64,000 nucleotides of DNA from Bacteroidota bacterium. GTDB lineage: Bacteria; Bacteroidota; Bacteroidia; B-17B0; Aurantibacillaceae. Made by a program: the position numbers and the translations under genes. Position 1 is the first letter of the stretch; the number at the start of each line of letters is the position of its first letter. The stretch is taken from the NCBI GenBank assembly GCA_013288015.1, contig JABDCR010000003.1:27368-91367 (forward strand), written 5' to 3'. Below the pieces are notes generated by a model, which was given only the letters and a program-made list of their open reading frames with translations, ran no database searches and was not told the origin of the DNA. Below, piece by piece: positions 18,260-27,713 of this stretch.

Positions 18260-19198
18260 TTAATTAAGCGTTAAACTGATTTGCCCCACCACTACACCAT
18301 CACAGCTTATTTCTATCATGTATTTGCCCGGTATAAATGGTCCATCACCCTCGCATAAGGTTGTTACGCCAATTTCTTTATTTGCATAATCTATGCTGGT
18401 TTTGCCTGCATAATAACCCGTTGAGCCATCAAATTTAAATTTGTAGTTATCGTCATAACTTTTAGCAAGCTCTTTTCCATCGGGAGTCATTATACGTACA
18501 AAAACTTCTCGGGTACCGGGTTTAGAAATTTTATTTTCACCTAACGAGTAGCTAACTTTTATAGCATCTACGCGTTTAGCTTTAGTGGTAACACTGCGTT
18601 TTTTACCGCCCTTTTTAATATCAATGCCCTGTGCGGTAATGGCATAACAAGAAAGCATGGATGCTTTATCAATAGTGCCTTGTAATGATTCTTTTTCTTT
18701 ATTTAGTTGAACAGATTTATTTTTTTCTTCGTCTAATTTTTTAAGCACATCATTTTTTTCGACTATTAGTTTTTTGTTTAATGTATTAAGCGAGTCGATA
18801 GTATGTACATAACCCTGCATAATTACACGAAGCGTTTCCGTTTCTTTTCTGAGTTTAGCAATAATGTATGTGTTGCCCTTGTTTTTTTCAGCTTGTTTTA
18901 TCAATTCTTCTATCTGCGCTTTTTTCTCATCAATTTCGGCTTGCAGTTTTTTGTTGTTTGTGTGCAGGTTTTCATATTCGGTTTTAAGGTTTAATAAATC
19001 GGCTTTTACATTATCCTTTTCTACAAAAACCGTTTTTATAATTTCTTCTTTTTGGATAACGATTTGTTTTTCTTTATTAACCATAAACACTAAAACACCA
19101 TTACCAATAAGGGATATAATTAATAATAACCAAGGCAAAAAACCACCGCGTTTCTTTTTTTCTTCCTGAGGTTTTTGTGTTTCTGTATTTTCTTCCAT
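18260..19198 (-). CDS. membrane-anchored coiled-coil protein, unknown function
   Basis: 312-residue protein not assigned to a named family. A charged cytosolic N-terminus (1-18) precedes one membrane helix (FLPWLLLIISLIGNGVLVFM). A coiled coil of about 130 residues follows (LKTEYENLHTNNKKLQAEI, LRKETETLRVIMQGY). The last 130 residues are beta-rich (VSYSLGENKISKPGTREVFV, GKYMIEISCDGVVVGQISL) and probably periplasmic. It starts three bases after the amidase gene, so the two are almost certainly cotranscribed. A role as a wall-hydrolase partner or periplasmic scaffold is inferred from that neighbour only. Confidence 0.7.
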   Translation of the reverse strand: MEENTETQKPQEEKKKRGGFLPWLLLIISLIGNGVLVFMVNKEKQIVIQKEEIIKTVFVEKDNVKADLLNLKTEYENLHTNNKKLQAEIDEKKAQIEELIKQAEKNKGNTYIIAKLRKETETLRVIMQGYVHTIDSLNTLNKKLIVEKNDVLKKLDEEKNKSVQLNKEKESLQGTIDKASMLSCYAITAQGIDIKKGGKKRSVTTKAKRVDAIKVSYSLGENKISKPGTREVFVRIMTPDGKELAKSYDDNYKFKFDGSTGYYAGKTSIDYANKEIGVTTLCEGDGPFIPGKYMIEISCDGVVVGQISLTLN

Positions 19199-19201
19199 GC
19201 T

Positions 19202-21049
19202 TTACTTATTTTGAATTTGTTTAACAGCTTCTTTAAAATCTATACGCTGGTTGTTTTTAAACGCTACCACAAAAGCATCTTTATACCCTGCGGCACGTAT
19301 TTTTTCCTGGTGTTTTATAACCTCATCCGGAGTTGAAAAACTACCTGATGTAATTTTATACACGTTGCCTGCTTTATAGTACCAAACATCTTCTGCATTT
19401 TTATACTTATCAGATTTTACATCCGGTTCGGTTTCACTCATAGCAAACTGTACTCTAAATACGATACCTGATTTTCCCTCGGGCGGATTATTGGTTTTTA
19501 CTTTTTGAACCGTATCTTTTTTTGGTGTTTTATCTTTATAATTAGTTACCAGGTCGTTTGCTTTTGTGGGAACGGTATCCGCTGCTTGTTTTTGTATTTT
19601 TAATAATGAATCTGCTGTGTGTTTTTCTGCTTTTATTCTTGCCTTCTCTTCAGCTAATTTTTTATCTGCCTCTATATTTTCATCAACTTGTTTTATTTTT
19701 TCTTTAGGATACACTTCGTCCGGCAAAAGCTCTGATGCCTGCTGATATTGAACAGCGGCAGCTTTCCAGTTTTTTTGAGTCATCAATTTATCTCCACTGG
19801 CAATAAAAGAATTGTATTTAGTTTTCAATTCTTTTTTTTGTTGCTCTTCGGCACTTACACTGTTTTTTTGTTCAGCAATTTTCTTTTTACACTCCTCTAC
19901 CCTGGCTAAAGGATATCTTTCTTCAGGTTTTAACTCATTGCATTTTTCATATTTAACAAGGGCATCTTCGTATTTTTTAAGTTTGTAATTATCATCCGCT
20001 TCTTTTATGAAACCATTATAAAGTTCTTCATTAGCCGCATTAGCAACCTGGGTAGAATCTTTTTCATCTTCATTGCTAGTATCAATGGTGTTGCCTTTAG
20101 AAAGGTTTTCGTTTACTAAGGGCTCCTCTTTTTCCAACTCATCATCGTATTTTTTAGTTACGCCTTCATTTTCATCTTTATAACTTCTAATAGCTCTGAA
20201 CAAAGCAGAGGCCATATATTTTTGCCCTTTTTCAGAACCTAAAAATTTCTCCTCCTCAGGGTTGGTTAAAAAGCCTACTTCGGTTAAAATACTTGGCATA
20301 GCCGTGCGCCACAACACCCAAATACTCTGTCGTTGCACCCCTTTATCAATCCTTCCTGCTTTTTTGGTGTACTCTGCTTGTATTTTAGAAGCTATATCGG
20401 CACTCTGTCCTACAAACGCACCCGTCCATAAACTCATAACAATATAGGCTTCATCGCTTTGGGGGTCGAAACCATTATACGTTTTTTGATAATTATCCTC
20501 TAAAAGCATAGAAGCATTTTCTCGTTTTGCGGTGTTTAATTTGCCTTTTTCGTTAGAGATGCCCATTACATAGGTAGCACTACCAAAGGGTTTGGGGTTG
20601 TGCACCTCTACTTTATGGATTTTCCCCTTTTTATCTTTATACGTTTTGTAATGCACCTTACCGTTTTTATCCTTAAAAATTGCATAGTTTGATGCCGCGT
20701 TACAGTGGATGGATATGAATAAATCAGCATTATTGCGATTAGCTATCTGCGCGCGCTCCTCTAGTTCAACAAATTCATCTGTTTTTCGGGTATAAATTAC
20801 TTTTACATCAGGTAAGTTTTTTTCTATCAGTGCGCCCAGCTTTAGCGCTATACCAAGGGATACAGTCTTTTCATTAAACACATCGCCGTTACAACCGGGG
20901 TCTTTTCCACCATGCCCGGCATCGATAACAACCGTTTTAACACCTTTTGGCTTGGTTTTTGGTATGTGGGCTTCACTGAACAAAAACAGGATGATAATCG
21001 CAAGAAGCGAAACCTTTAATGGCTTTATGTAGTTAAGGGTGAGCATCAT
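19202..21049 (-). CDS. N-acetylmuramoyl-L-alanine amidase with TPR-like and SPOR-like regions
   Basis: 615-residue exported zinc amidase (Amidase_3 type) that cleaves the peptide from MurNAc in peptidoglycan. Metal and catalytic landmarks are VVIDAGHGGKDPGC (H46), E60 in FNEKTV, and the late Glu in ILTEVGFLTNPEE. The catalytic domain fills residues 35-290. A Lys/Glu-rich linker with two TPR-like helical pairs follows (YKLKKYEDALVKYEKCNELK; WKAAAVQYQQASELLPDE). The final 80 residues (FRVQFAMSETEP ... VYKITSGSF ... AAGYKDAFVVAF) look like a SPOR peptidoglycan-binding domain. The N-terminus has a signal anchor. It is cotranscribed with the coiled-coil membrane protein. Confidence 0.9.
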   Translation of the reverse strand: MMLTLNYIKPLKVSLLAIIILFLFSEAHIPKTKPKGVKTVVIDAGHGGKDPGCNGDVFNEKTVSLGIALKLGALIEKNLPDVKVIYTRKTDEFVELEERAQIANRNNADLFISIHCNAASNYAIFKDKNGKVHYKTYKDKKGKIHKVEVHNPKPFGSATYVMGISNEKGKLNTAKRENASMLLEDNYQKTYNGFDPQSDEAYIVMSLWTGAFVGQSADIASKIQAEYTKKAGRIDKGVQRQSIWVLWRTAMPSILTEVGFLTNPEEEKFLGSEKGQKYMASALFRAIRSYKDENEGVTKKYDDELEKEEPLVNENLSKGNTIDTSNEDEKDSTQVANAANEELYNGFIKEADDNYKLKKYEDALVKYEKCNELKPEERYPLARVEECKKKIAEQKNSVSAEEQQKKELKTKYNSFIASGDKLMTQKNWKAAAVQYQQASELLPDEVYPKEKIKQVDENIEADKKLAEEKARIKAEKHTADSLLKIQKQAADTVPTKANDLVTNYKDKTPKKDTVQKVKTNNPPEGKSGIVFRVQFAMSETEPDVKSDKYKNAEDVWYYKAGNVYKITSGSFSTPDEVIKHQEKIRAAGYKDAFVVAFKNNQRIDFKEAVKQIQNK

Positions 21050-21107
21050 CTGCTTAACGCTATTTTTGTAGCTTTATGCGCTGTTTTTACAAAAGTATTT
21101 TTAGATT

Positions 21108-23705
21108 TTGAGCAAAAGAGCCCTTATACTAATAGTTTTTAATTGTGTTGTGTTAATAAACAGCGTAAAAGCGCATGCTTTTATACCCTTTCATGTAAAT
21201 GTTAAAAGCAGTATTTGGCTACAAAAACCCGATACAACTAAACCCGGAGCTGATACGCTAAGAAAAAGTGTGGACACGCTTGATGCAGGAAAAGATGAAA
21301 ACGGTATAGAGACTAAGGTTGATTATACGGCTGATGATTCGATTAGAATTGAAGCGGAAAACAAAAAAGCTTATTTATATGGCAACGCCACCGTGCATTA
21401 CGAAGATTTTGATTTAAAAGCCGCTTACATTGAAATTGATAACAAAACAAATTTAATTACTGCCGTTGGGATGCCTGATAGCAGCGGAAAGATGCAGGGA
21501 AATCCACAGTTTAAGCAGGGAAAAGATGAGATGAAATGCGAAAAAATTATTTACAACGTAAAAACTAAAAAGGGTAAAATATTTGGCATTTTAACCAAGC
21601 AAAACGATATGTTTATTTTTGGTGAAGCGGTAAAAAAAGACACCAATAATGTGATGTATATTAAACGGATGAAATGCATTCCATGTGAGTTTGAAGACGC
21701 TATGATATATTTTAGAGCCAGCAGAGCCAAAATAATTCCGAACGATAAAATTGTTACAGGTCCTTTATTTTTAGAGGTTTCTAATATACCAACCCCATTA
21801 GGTTTGCCTTTTGGTTTTTTTCCGAATGTAAAAAAAGAGAAATCAAAAATGGGTATACTAATGCCTAGTTACGGTTACTCGGCATCACAAGGTTTTTATT
21901 TAGTAAATATGGGATATTTTATTCCGGTAAGCGATAAGTTACATGTTAGTTTATATGGCAGTGTTTATGGCAATGGCTCGTGGGCAATTGGCAGTACAGC
22001 CGCTCCCATGTTTCAGTATAAAATAAATTACAAATACAGCGGCAGCCTTAATGTAGTTGTTTCTCAAAACACATCGGGTATATTGGAGGATAATCCAAAA
22101 TTTGGGGCTACAAGAGATGCTAATGCATTAAATAAAGTATATAATGGCCGTGTTACCTGGACTCATCAGCAAGACGCTAAATATGACCCTACTATTCGTT
22201 TTAGTGCATCGGTAAATGCCGGTAGCGCAGGCTTTGGAAGATATAACAATCAATCGGCAAGCACATATTTAGCTAGCGTCTTGCAATCGAATATTGCTTT
22301 TACAAAAATGTTCAAGACTTCAACATTAACCATCAACGTAAGTGATGCCCAAAACCTGCAAACACATAATGTACAAATAGACGCGCCGCAATTAACCTAT
22401 GCCGTTAATCGCATGTATCCATTTAAAGACCAAGCGCACACAACCCAAAACTGGTTAGACAAATTATATATTGATTACACCTTACAAAGTAAAGCTACCA
22501 TAAACACAGGAGACACCACTTTGTTTAAACCCAATGGTTTAAAGGCACTTCAATATGGCTTATATCAGCGCGTACCCATTGGAACCAATATTAGTTTATT
22601 AAAATATTTTACACTCAGTCCACAAGCTTCGTTTCAACAATTTACCAACTTTCAAACTACCGAGCAAACTTATATTCGCGATACACTTCATACATTTATT
22701 AGAAGAAATCCAAATGTTGCTTTCGATCAGAGTTATCAGGTAAATCTTGCTACAAAAATTTATGGGGATTACGTGTTTAAATCAAAGCTGCTTAAACAAA
22801 TAAGGCATCAGATAATTCCAACGGTTGGTTTTGTATATCATCCGGACATGCAAAATAATAATCTTGGTTTTTATAAGCCATTAAACGATGATAATAAAAC
22901 AATTACAAACTACTACTCCCGTTTTAGTAATGGTTTGTTTGGCGGCCCAGCCGGTCCTCAAAGTGGTGCCATAACCTTTAATATAAACAACACCCTTGAT
23001 GCTAAGGTCAGGCAAAAAACCGATACCAGTATATCATACAAAAAAGTCGCTTTGTTACAAATGCTTAGCCTTGGTGGCAGTTATGATATAGCAGCTAAAC
23101 AAAACAAATTAAGTGTTATAAATCTTTCGGCACGTACTTCGTTTTTTAAAAATGTAGTGGGTGTAAATTTCACTTCTGTTTTCGACCCTTATGCGGCTAA
23201 CGATGATGGTACCCGTAGTACAAAATTCCAGTATGATGAAACTGGAAAACTAGCCCGTTTTACAAATTGTAACTTTTCGGTAAACGGAAACCTAACCAAT
23301 GCTCAAATAAAAGGATTGCAAAATAGTAAACAGCCTTTTAGTATTGGTGTTAATTACAACTTACAATTTGTAAAAACTTACAGTCTTAACACAACTCAAA
23401 CCTTAGATCAGAATACACCAAAAGCAACCAGTCAACTTATAGCCAGTCAAAATTTAGGCGCTACATTTAGTTTTAAACCTACCCCTTTGTGGAAATTTGA
23501 TATTAGAAGTGGTTATGATTTTAAACTTAACAGCATTAGTTACACACAGTTTACCATATACCGAGATTTGCGTTGCTGGGAAGCTCGTATAACCTGGGTT
23601 CCTTTTGGGCCAACCAAACAGTATATGCTAACCTTAAATTTAAAATCGCCATCTTTAAGTACGCTGAAAATTCCGAAACAAAAACTTTGGCAGGATAATT
23701 TGTAA
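21108..23705 (+). CDS. LPS-assembly outer-membrane protein LptD-like
   Basis: 865-residue outer-membrane protein of the LptD/OstA family, which inserts lipopolysaccharide into the outer leaflet. The start is TTG; it yields a clean signal peptide (MSKRALILIVFN...VKAHA), and no in-frame ATG fits better. The N-terminal OstA-like domain (RIEAENKKAYLYGNATVHYE, about 75-200) is followed by a beta-barrel of alternating aromatic strands, as in PTPLGLPFGFFPN and the closing strands near the C-terminus. A Cys pair sits at CIPCEFED. A TAGATTTTG sequence overlaps the start and may hold the -7 box. The following small membrane gene begins one base after the stop. Confidence 0.85.
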   Translation: MSKRALILIVFNCVVLINSVKAHAFIPFHVNVKSSIWLQKPDTTKPGADTLRKSVDTLDAGKDENGIETKVDYTADDSIRIEAENKKAYLYGNATVHYEDFDLKAAYIEIDNKTNLITAVGMPDSSGKMQGNPQFKQGKDEMKCEKIIYNVKTKKGKIFGILTKQNDMFIFGEAVKKDTNNVMYIKRMKCIPCEFEDAMIYFRASRAKIIPNDKIVTGPLFLEVSNIPTPLGLPFGFFPNVKKEKSKMGILMPSYGYSASQGFYLVNMGYFIPVSDKLHVSLYGSVYGNGSWAIGSTAAPMFQYKINYKYSGSLNVVVSQNTSGILEDNPKFGATRDANALNKVYNGRVTWTHQQDAKYDPTIRFSASVNAGSAGFGRYNNQSASTYLASVLQSNIAFTKMFKTSTLTINVSDAQNLQTHNVQIDAPQLTYAVNRMYPFKDQAHTTQNWLDKLYIDYTLQSKATINTGDTTLFKPNGLKALQYGLYQRVPIGTNISLLKYFTLSPQASFQQFTNFQTTEQTYIRDTLHTFIRRNPNVAFDQSYQVNLATKIYGDYVFKSKLLKQIRHQIIPTVGFVYHPDMQNNNLGFYKPLNDDNKTITNYYSRFSNGLFGGPAGPQSGAITFNINNTLDAKVRQKTDTSISYKKVALLQMLSLGGSYDIAAKQNKLSVINLSARTSFFKNVVGVNFTSVFDPYAANDDGTRSTKFQYDETGKLARFTNCNFSVNGNLTNAQIKGLQNSKQPFSIGVNYNLQFVKTYSLNTTQTLDQNTPKATSQLIASQNLGATFSFKPTPLWKFDIRSGYDFKLNSISYTQFTIYRDLRCWEARITWVPFGPTKQYMLTLNLKSPSLSTLKIPKQKLWQDNL

Positions 23706-23706
23706 T

Positions 23707-24249
23707 ATGCTAAAACAAATTCCTTTATACCAAGAAAAACAGTACTTAGGTTATAACCGAGTATCTACTTTAATACGAACTGTATTAGCACTGCTTTGTT
23801 TTATGGGTTATTATTGGAGCGAACACCCTAAGCCTATTAATGTATCGGGCATTTACATTGGCTCCTATCCTGTAGAAGAAATTCCTGCATCGGGACATAT
23901 ATTTTTTATCCTGGGTGTTTTTATTCTGCTACTATCCGTTTTATTAATGTATGTATTGCATATACATACGGTTGTTTACCCCAATTATTTAATGCTTGGA
24001 GGTTTTTGGGGCTCACGCAAAGTAAAAATAGATTTTAGCAACATACATACTGTTAAAAAACTCCGTTACAAGAAAAACAGCTTCCGCCGCCCGGTTTACA
24101 ACCTGTTTATTAAAGAAATTGTTAAGTTTTATACATCGGGCAACCACTTTATTGAGTTAAAAGACAAGGATGGTTTTACCTATCGCATTGGCACGCAGCG
24201 ACCTAATGAATTATTTAAAATAATTAATAATCAAATTAATAATTTTTAA
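23707..24249 (+). CDS. membrane protein with PH-like C-terminus, unknown function
   Basis: 180-residue protein I do not recognise. Two hydrophobic segments (VSTLIRTVLALLCFMGYYW; IFFILGVFILLLSVLLMYVL) enclose a 35-residue loop. The C-terminal 80 residues, beginning at YPNYLMLGGFWGSRKVKIDF, have the pattern of a small PH-like beta barrel found in many bacterial two-helix membrane proteins. It begins one base after lptD ends, so the two are cotranscribed and may be linked to envelope assembly. That link is positional inference only. The stop codon is inside an A/T hairpin. Confidence 0.65.
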   Translation: MLKQIPLYQEKQYLGYNRVSTLIRTVLALLCFMGYYWSEHPKPINVSGIYIGSYPVEEIPASGHIFFILGVFILLLSVLLMYVLHIHTVVYPNYLMLGGFWGSRKVKIDFSNIHTVKKLRYKKNSFRRPVYNLFIKEIVKFYTSGNHFIELKDKDGFTYRIGTQRPNELFKIINNQINNF

Positions 24250-24274
24250 TGTTTTTTTTCAAAAAAAAACATTA
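24247..24274 (+). repeat. A/T hairpin after the PH-like membrane gene
   Basis: TAATG plus eight T, one C, then nine A plus CATTA form a perfect inverted repeat of 13 base pairs with almost no loop. It includes the TAA stop of the preceding gene. It might slow or end transcription, though there is no separate U-tract after it. Confidence 0.6.
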
Positions 24275-24292
24275 ATTTTATGAGACAACTAA

Positions 24293-24300
24293 AAGGAGGG
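24293..24300 (+). promoter_or_regulatory. strong Shine-Dalgarno site
   Basis: AAGGAGGG lies four bases before the ATG at 24305. Most start codons in this window have no such site, as is usual in Bacteroidota, so this gene stands out. Confidence 0.7.
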
Positions 24301-24304
24301 TTTT

Positions 24305-24595
24305 ATGGATACACAAACTAAACATCAGGTAATTGATAAAGAAGCAGTAACGGGATTACGTTTTCCGGAGACAGACGTGCTAACCGATAAAGAAGAAATT
24401 AAACAACGTGCGGCTGATTTACAACGATGTTTATCATTAGGGAACTTAGAACATTCTAAAATTAAAATTTATTTTGAAGACGATACTTCACCAAAAGTAG
24501 TTGATACTACGGTGTGGGGCTTAACTGATAAGCGTGTTATTTTAAAACAAGGCATTGTAATTCCAATTCATCGCGTAACTAAAGTTAAGTTTTAG
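24305..24595 (+). CDS. conserved hypothetical protein, 96 aa
   Basis: 96-residue soluble protein without a recognised domain. It has an N-terminal acidic helix region (TDKEEIKQRAADLQRCLSLG) and a beta-rich second half (SKIKIYFEDDT, TTVWGLTDKRVILKQGIVIP) reminiscent of small PH-like or SH3-like folds. The start is well supported by the Shine-Dalgarno site at 24293-24300. The next gene, for a DsbD-alpha-like protein, starts one base after the stop, so they form a pair. No function can be proposed from sequence. Confidence 0.65.
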   Translation: MDTQTKHQVIDKEAVTGLRFPETDVLTDKEEIKQRAADLQRCLSLGNLEHSKIKIYFEDDTSPKVVDTTVWGLTDKRVILKQGIVIPIHRVTKVKF

Positions 24596-24596
24596 T

Positions 24597-25061
24597 ATGA
24601 GGCAAAAACATTTTATTGCACTCTTTCTTTCTCTCATTTTTTTCGGCCAACTAGTTGCACAAACAGCACAACCTGTTAAGTGGAGTTGTTCGTATAACGC
24701 CATTGATGAAAATAACGGAGAGCTTATTTTAAAAGCTAATGTAGGCATAGAGTGGCATATATACTCGCAAACACAAAGCGGTGATGGGCCTTTACCAACC
24801 ATTTTTAATTTTGAAAGAACACCCGATTTTGATTTAGTTGAAAAAGTGGTAGAACCAACGCCTGAGAAAGCTTACTCGGATGTTTTTACAACCGATGTTT
24901 TAATGTTTAGTAACGAAGTTGTTTTTAAGCAAAAAATAAAACGAAGCAATAAAAAAGCCTTTACCATTATGGGTAATGTAGAGTGTATGGCTTGCAACAG
25001 TACATCGTGTTTGCCACCAAAAAAATACACGCTTATTATTCAAGTTCCTTCTGCCGATTAA
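24597..25061 (+). CDS. DsbD alpha-domain-like periplasmic protein
   Basis: 154-residue protein with a signal peptide (MRQKHFIALFLSLIFFGQLVAQ) and a domain like the N-terminal alpha domain of DsbD. That domain passes electrons from the membrane to periplasmic thiol partners. The Cys motif is visible near the C-terminus as ECMACNSTSCLPPKKY. The rest (WHIYSQTQSGDGPLPT) fits the immunoglobulin-like fold of the family. The membrane and thioredoxin domains of full DsbD are absent, so it must work with another protein or have a distinct role. It is followed at 21 bases by the aldehyde dehydrogenase gene. Confidence 0.8.
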   Translation: MRQKHFIALFLSLIFFGQLVAQTAQPVKWSCSYNAIDENNGELILKANVGIEWHIYSQTQSGDGPLPTIFNFERTPDFDLVEKVVEPTPEKAYSDVFTTDVLMFSNEVVFKQKIKRSNKKAFTIMGNVECMACNSTSCLPPKKYTLIIQVPSAD

Positions 25062-25082
25062 TTTCGATAAATAATTATTCAA

Positions 25083-26528
25083 ATGCAGTACATAAAAAAT
25101 TATATAAACGGAGAATTAGTAGAACCCGTTTCGAAAAAATATTTAGATAACGTAGACCCATCTCGCGGTAAAGTTTATTCCTACATTCCTGATAGCGATG
25201 AGCAGGATGTTGAATTGGCCATTGCAGCAGCTAATGCGGCGTTCCCTGCATGGAGCATTACACCAAAAGATGTTCGCTCAAAATATTTATTAAAGATTGC
25301 AGATTTAATAGAAAAGAATTTAGATAAGCTGGCACTTGCCGAAAGCATTGATAATGGCAAACCTTTAAAACTTGCCAAAACAGTAGATATACCAAGAGCT
25401 GCGGCTAACTTTCATTTTTATGGCACAGGCATTTTACATTATGCTGCATACACGCATAGCATGGAAGATACTGCAATAAATTATACGCTACGTCAGCCGG
25501 TTGGTGTGGCGGGTTGTATATCGCCTTGGAATTTACCTTTGTATTTATTTACCTGGAAAATTGCTCCGGCAATTGCCGCAGGTTGCACCGTAGTTGCTAA
25601 GCCAAGTGAGGTTACACCTATGACGGCTTATTTATTATCTGAACTTTGTGTGGAGGCAGGCTTACCAAAAGGCGTGCTAAACATTGTGCATGGCTTGGGT
25701 GGTAAAGTTGGTAACGCTATTGTATCAAGCAAAAATGTGCCGCTTATTTCATTTACAGGTGGTACAAAAACAGGTGCACACATTGCAAGCATAGCGGCAC
25801 CTATGTTTAAAAAATTATCATTAGAGTTGGGCGGCAAAAACCCAAACATCATTTTTGCTGATTGTGATTATGATAAAATGATGGCTACTACATTACATTC
25901 TTCTTTCTCAAACCAGGGACAAATTTGTTTGTGTGGCTCTCGCATTTTTGTTGAGAGAAGTATTTACGAAAAATTTAAAAAAGATTTTGTTGAGCAAACC
26001 AAAAAATTAGTGGTGGGCGCTCCGCTTGAAGAGAAAACAAGAATTGGTGCCGTGGTGTCTCAACCACACATGGAAAAAGTTTTGAGTTATGTTGAACTTG
26101 CCAAACAAGAAGGCGGCACTGTTTTATGCGGTGGCAAACGTGCTAACGTAGGCGGAGAGTTTAGCGAAGGTTATTATATTGAACCAACTATTATTGAAGG
26201 CTTGCCATATAATTGCCGTACTAACCAGGAAGAAATTTTTGGACCCGTTGTAACCATTATGCCTTTTAATAAAGAGGAAGAAGTTTTAATGTGGGCTAAC
26301 TCAACCATATACGGACTCGCCTCAACTGTGTGGACACAGGATTTAACCAAGGCACACCGTGTGGCGCAAAACATTCATGCGGGCATTGTATGGATTAATT
26401 GTTGGTTGTTACGCGATTTACGCACCCCGTTTGGTGGTGTAAAATCATCGGGTGTAGGCAGAGAAGGCGGCTTTGAAGCCTTCGACTTTTTTACAGAACC
26501 AAAAAATGTTTGCATAAAAATAAACTAA
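25083..26528 (+). CDS. aldehyde dehydrogenase, ALDH8/aminomuconate-semialdehyde type
   Basis: 481-residue NAD-dependent aldehyde dehydrogenase. The catalytic Cys is in QGQICLCGSRIFVE and the general-base Glu in LSLELGGKNPNIIF. The C-terminal signature WINCWLLRDLRTPFGGVKSS, followed by GVGREGGFEAFDFFTEP, is typical of ALDH8A1, 2-aminomuconic and 2-hydroxymuconic semialdehyde dehydrogenases. This suggests a step in tryptophan (kynurenine) or aromatic ring catabolism. No other kynurenine genes adjoin it, but an AmnD-like Rid protein lies at 41.6 kb. The thiL gene starts four bases after it. The exact substrate is inferred from signature residues, not shown. Confidence 0.88.
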   Translation: MQYIKNYINGELVEPVSKKYLDNVDPSRGKVYSYIPDSDEQDVELAIAAANAAFPAWSITPKDVRSKYLLKIADLIEKNLDKLALAESIDNGKPLKLAKTVDIPRAAANFHFYGTGILHYAAYTHSMEDTAINYTLRQPVGVAGCISPWNLPLYLFTWKIAPAIAAGCTVVAKPSEVTPMTAYLLSELCVEAGLPKGVLNIVHGLGGKVGNAIVSSKNVPLISFTGGTKTGAHIASIAAPMFKKLSLELGGKNPNIIFADCDYDKMMATTLHSSFSNQGQICLCGSRIFVERSIYEKFKKDFVEQTKKLVVGAPLEEKTRIGAVVSQPHMEKVLSYVELAKQEGGTVLCGGKRANVGGEFSEGYYIEPTIIEGLPYNCRTNQEEIFGPVVTIMPFNKEEEVLMWANSTIYGLASTVWTQDLTKAHRVAQNIHAGIVWINCWLLRDLRTPFGGVKSSGVGREGGFEAFDFFTEPKNVCIKIN

Positions 26529-26532
26529 ACGT

Positions 26533-27579
26533 ATGTTTGAAAACACGGGAAGAACAGAACTATCGCAGCTTGGCGAATTTGGATTAATAAAACACCTTAC
26601 CGAAAATATTATCATACAACACCCATCTACTCTTAAAGGTGTGGGCGATGATGCAGCTGTAATTGAGCAAAGCGGCAAAGTAACCTTACTATCTACCGAT
26701 ATGTTGGTTGAAGGTGTGCATTTTGATTTGACATACGTGCCTTTAAAACATTTGGGTTACAAATCCATTGCGGTAAACGTATCTGATATATGCGCTATGA
26801 ATGGAGTAGCTAAACAAGTTACGGTTAGCATGGCGGTATCTAATCGTTTTTCTACCGAGGCATTAGAGGAACTTTATAGCGGTATGTTAATGGCCTGCGA
26901 TAATTATAAAGTTGATTTAGTAGGTGGCGATACAACTTCATCTTTAAGTGGTTTGGTTATTAGCATTACTGTTTTAGGTGAGGCAGAAAAAAATGAAGTG
27001 GTATATCGTAGTGGTGCGCAAGAAAAAGATTTGCTTGTTGTTACCGGCGATTTGGGTGGTGCTTATATGGGCTTACAAATTTTAGAAAGAGAGAAAGCTG
27101 TGTTTAAAGAAAACCCTAATGCACAACCCGATTTAGAAGGGAATGATTATGTGTTAGAACGTCAGCTAAAACCTGAAGCTAGAATTGATATACGTGATAT
27201 ACTAAAACATTTAGATATAAAACCTACCAGTATGATTGATGTGAGTGATGGCTTGGCATCAGAGATACTACACATCTGCAACCAATCTAACGTGGGATGT
27301 AATTTATATGAAGATAAAATCCCAATGGATAGCATGACAGTTAACCGCGCACATGATTTTAAACTTGACCCTACTGTTTGTGCTTTAAGTGGTGGCGAAG
27401 ATTATGAGTTGCTGTTTACTATCAACCAAAAAGATTTTGATAAAGTAAAAAACCATCCTGACTTTACTATTATTGGGCACATGACTGATAAAGCAAGTGG
27501 TGCTAATTTAGTTACACGTTCGGGTAACGCTATACCGCTTACCGCACAAGGCTGGGATGCTTTTATAAATAAGAACTAA
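26533..27579 (+). CDS. thiL: thiamine-monophosphate kinase
   Basis: 348-residue ThiL, which phosphorylates thiamine monophosphate to the active cofactor thiamine diphosphate. Family landmarks are LGEFGLIKHL at the start, GVGDDAAVIE (metal and nucleotide binding), STDMLVEGVHFDL, VGGDTTSS, and DVSDGLASEI. The length is normal for Bacteroidota. It lies four bases after the aldehyde dehydrogenase gene, probably in one transcript, with no obvious functional link. The gene is followed by the largest intergenic region of the window, which begins with a palindromic repeat. Confidence 0.95.
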   Translation: MFENTGRTELSQLGEFGLIKHLTENIIIQHPSTLKGVGDDAAVIEQSGKVTLLSTDMLVEGVHFDLTYVPLKHLGYKSIAVNVSDICAMNGVAKQVTVSMAVSNRFSTEALEELYSGMLMACDNYKVDLVGGDTTSSLSGLVISITVLGEAEKNEVVYRSGAQEKDLLVVTGDLGGAYMGLQILEREKAVFKENPNAQPDLEGNDYVLERQLKPEARIDIRDILKHLDIKPTSMIDVSDGLASEILHICNQSNVGCNLYEDKIPMDSMTVNRAHDFKLDPTVCALSGGEDYELLFTINQKDFDKVKNHPDFTIIGHMTDKASGANLVTRSGNAIPLTAQGWDAFINKN

Positions 27580-27590
27580 TTTTTTCTCTC

Positions 27591-27713
27591 TTCATTTCGA
27601 AGGGGGCTGAACGTTAAGAAAATATCCAGTGGATATTTTTAGTGAAGAGCCAGCTTGTGTGAAAGCCTGAGAAATCTGTTTTGAAACGGATTTCTCCCTC
27701 TGGTCGAAATGAC
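27591..27713. repeat. palindromic repeat copy R1, with inserted hairpin
   Basis: Outer inverted ends TCATTTCGA (27592-27600) and TCGAAATGA (27704-27712) enclose the GAGAAATCTG ... CGGATTTCTCCCT inner palindrome, as in R2 and R3. Compared with them it has about 55 extra bases after the left end. These include AAAATATCC-AGT-GGATATTTT (27619-27639). It lies just after thiL. Confidence 0.75.
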
